DNA of 6,286 nt, taken from JBPCRW01 sp050996405 (GTDB taxonomy: Bacteria > Acidobacteriota > Blastocatellia > Pyrinomonadales > Pyrinomonadaceae). The notes beneath the pieces are model-generated. The model was not told the origin of the DNA. It worked only from the letters and a program-made list of their open reading frames with translations, and made no database searches. Of the stretch, positions 5,322 to 6,286 are shown one piece after another. The first letter of the stretch is position 1, and every line of letters starts with the position of its first letter. A program made the position numbers and the translations under genes. The stretch spans positions 1-6,286 of the forward strand of contig JBPCRW010000258.1 of the NCBI GenBank assembly GCA_050996405.1. Reading direction: 5' to 3'.

Positions 5322-6286
5322 TTAACCGCCGATAAAACTCATCGACCGCGAGGCGTGCGCGAAACCTTTGTCGTTGATAAAATGTCTGGGTTCTTTTTTC
5401 GACACGACTGATTCGATAAACTCGATAATTTCCACGCGCGTTGCGCCGCTTCTTAAAATATCGCGCAGATTGTGTTCATTCGTCGAGAAAAGACAGGTGC
5501 GGATTTGCCCGTCCGCCGTCAGCCGAATCCGCGAACACGCGCCGCAAAACATTTCCGTCACCGGCGCGACGATTCCGATTTCGCCCGCGCCGCCGTCGGC
5601 AAATTTATAACGCCAGGCGGTTTCCGCGCCGCGCGATTTCTCTTTTAATCGAAGCGGAAAAACCTCATCAAGTTTCCCGAAAATTTCGCGCCCCGAAACG
5701 ACCATTCCGCGGTTCCATTCGTGACCCGAATCGAGCGGCATAAATTCGATAAAACGAATCGCCAGATTTTCCGCGCGGGCGAATTTCGCAAAATCAACAA
5801 TCTCGTCGTCGTTATAGCCGCGCGCGACGACGACGTTAATTTTTATTGGATTTAATCCGGCAAGTTTTGCCGCTTCGATTGCCGCTAAAACATCTTCCAA
5901 TTTATCAACGCCGGTAATCCGTTTAAAATTTTCGCGCTTTAGGCTGTCGAGCGAAATCGTCACGCGGTCTAATCCGGCGCGTTTCAAATCTCCGGCGCGG
6001 CGCGAAAGCGTGTGACCGTTCGTCGTCAAAGCCAAATCTTTTAAATGCGGAATGCGAAATGCGGAATGCAAATTTTCCGGCTTTGGACTTTGGACTTTGG
6101 ACTTTGGACTTTTTAATTCGGCGAGTTTTTCAACTAAAATTTCGACATCTTTTCTAATCAGCGGCTCGCCGCCCGTCAACCGGATTTTTTCGATTCCGAG
6201 CGATACGAAAATCTCCGACAGATAAAAAATTTCTTCGTAAGTTAGAATCGTTTCCTTGCGCGCGAGCGGCGGTTCGCCGTTCGGCA
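5322..6286 (-). CDS. moaA: GTP 3',8-cyclase MoaA (molybdenum cofactor), 5' end outside window
   Basis: MoaA is the radical SAM enzyme that, with MoaC, converts GTP to cyclic pyranopterin monophosphate, the first step of molybdenum cofactor synthesis. The visible 320 codons start just after the CxxxCxxC cluster motif: the first complete codons read PNGEPP, normally preceded by CM, so the start codon and the three SAM-cluster cysteines lie right of the window. The frame runs straight through TTG at 6177-6179 (KIRLTGGEPLIR), which is an internal Leu, not a start. Visible blocks are LTGGEPLIR, ALTTNGH, RVTISLDSL, KINVVVARGYNDDEI, IRFIEFMPLD and the C-terminal 4Fe-4S motif FCGACSRIRLTADGQIRTC (Cx2Cx13C). 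It ends in the conserved Gly-Gly tail (SFIGG). The oddity is an insertion of about 25 residues between EKLAEL and KDLALTTNG, encoded by two heptamer repeat arrays (6043-6112). It still looks intact in frame. Confidence 0.95.
   Translation of the reverse strand, partial: PNGEPPLARKETILTYEEIFYLSEIFVSLGIEKIRLTGGEPLIRKDVEILVEKLAELKSPKSKVQSPKPENLHSAFRIPHLKDLALTTNGHTLSRRAGDLKRAGLDRVTISLDSLKRENFKRITGVDKLEDVLAAIEAAKLAGLNPIKINVVVARGYNDDEIVDFAKFARAENLAIRFIEFMPLDSGHEWNRGMVVSGREIFGKLDEVFPLRLKEKSRGAETAWRYKFADGGAGEIGIVAPVTEMFCGACSRIRLTADGQIRTCLFSTNEHNLRDILRSGATRVEIIEFIESVVSKKEPRHFINDKGFAHASRSMSFIGG
6043..6070. repeat. Heptanucleotide tandem repeat A inside moaA
   Basis: Four seven-base units read RAATGCG on the plus strand: AAATGCG, GAATGCG, AAATGCG, GAATGCA. 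They also form two copies of a 14-base doublet differing only at the last base. On the coding (minus) strand they encode the HSAFRIPH part of the MoaA insertion. Confidence 0.9.
6081..6112. repeat. Heptanucleotide tandem repeat B inside moaA
   Basis: Four exact copies of CTTTGGA (6081-6108) are followed by a partial copy CTTT. Ten bases separate it from array A. On the coding strand it reads as a repeat of TCCAAAG and encodes a Ser/Pro/Lys/Gln-rich stretch (KSPKSKVQSPK). Seven is not a multiple of three, so successive units pass through all three codon phases. Confidence 0.95.

Noticed and set aside
6043..6112. CRISPR array
   Set aside because: Units are seven bases and directly abutting, with no spacers. 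The region is inside a coding sequence.
6177..6179. TTG as start codon of moaA
   Set aside because: The frame is open to the window edge and encodes conserved MoaA sequence upstream (PNGEPP...KIRLTGGEP), so this is an internal leucine.
4684..6286. msrA-moaA as a functional operon linked through a molybdenum-dependent methionine sulfoxide reductase
   Set aside because: MsrP enzymes use molybdenum cofactor, but no msrP/msrQ gene is in the window, and a hairpin plus a candidate promoter separate the two genes.

Overview
The window holds six protein-coding genes, one of them cut by the right edge, in moderately GC-rich bacterial DNA. The best guess for the host is an Acidobacteriota bacterium of the Blastocatellia/Pyrinomonadales type. 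The reasons are an Asn-rich DUF4142 lipoprotein, mixed use of strong and absent Shine-Dalgarno sites, and seven-base tandem repeats that I associate from memory with such genomes. No rRNA or other taxonomic marker is present, so this is an inference.

Layout from left to right: a perfect 15-bp inverted repeat (1-43) lies just downstream of a minus-strand ClC-type chloride channel/antiporter gene with a C-terminal CBS pair (59-1915). A 155-bp divergent intergenic region separates it from rarA/mgsA on the plus strand (2071-3204). In both genes a -10-like hexamer sits 5-6 nt before the ATG and no Shine-Dalgarno is visible, so both may be leaderless. Next comes a good sigma-54 (-24/-12) promoter match at 3254-3269. 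It precedes three closely spaced plus-strand genes: a DUF4142 lipoprotein (3394-4041), a Cys-rich zinc-ribbon protein (4055-4339) and a small basic/acidic conserved protein (4358-4618). These end at a strong bidirectional terminator (4640-4680).

Beyond the terminator, two minus-strand genes converge on it: msrA, peptide methionine sulfoxide reductase A (4684-5229), and moaA, GTP 3',8-cyclase of molybdenum cofactor synthesis (5322 to beyond 6286). A perfect 9-bp inverted repeat resembling paired DnaA boxes, or a terminator, lies between them.

The most unusual signals are two adjacent heptanucleotide tandem arrays inside the moaA coding sequence, which add about 25 low-complexity residues to a core radical SAM enzyme, and the sigma-54 promoter driving an uncharacterised three-gene operon. 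The ClC, RarA, MsrA and MoaA assignments are firm. The joint role of the three small-gene products is unknown. They could be an envelope/stress cassette, but nothing in the sequence proves that.
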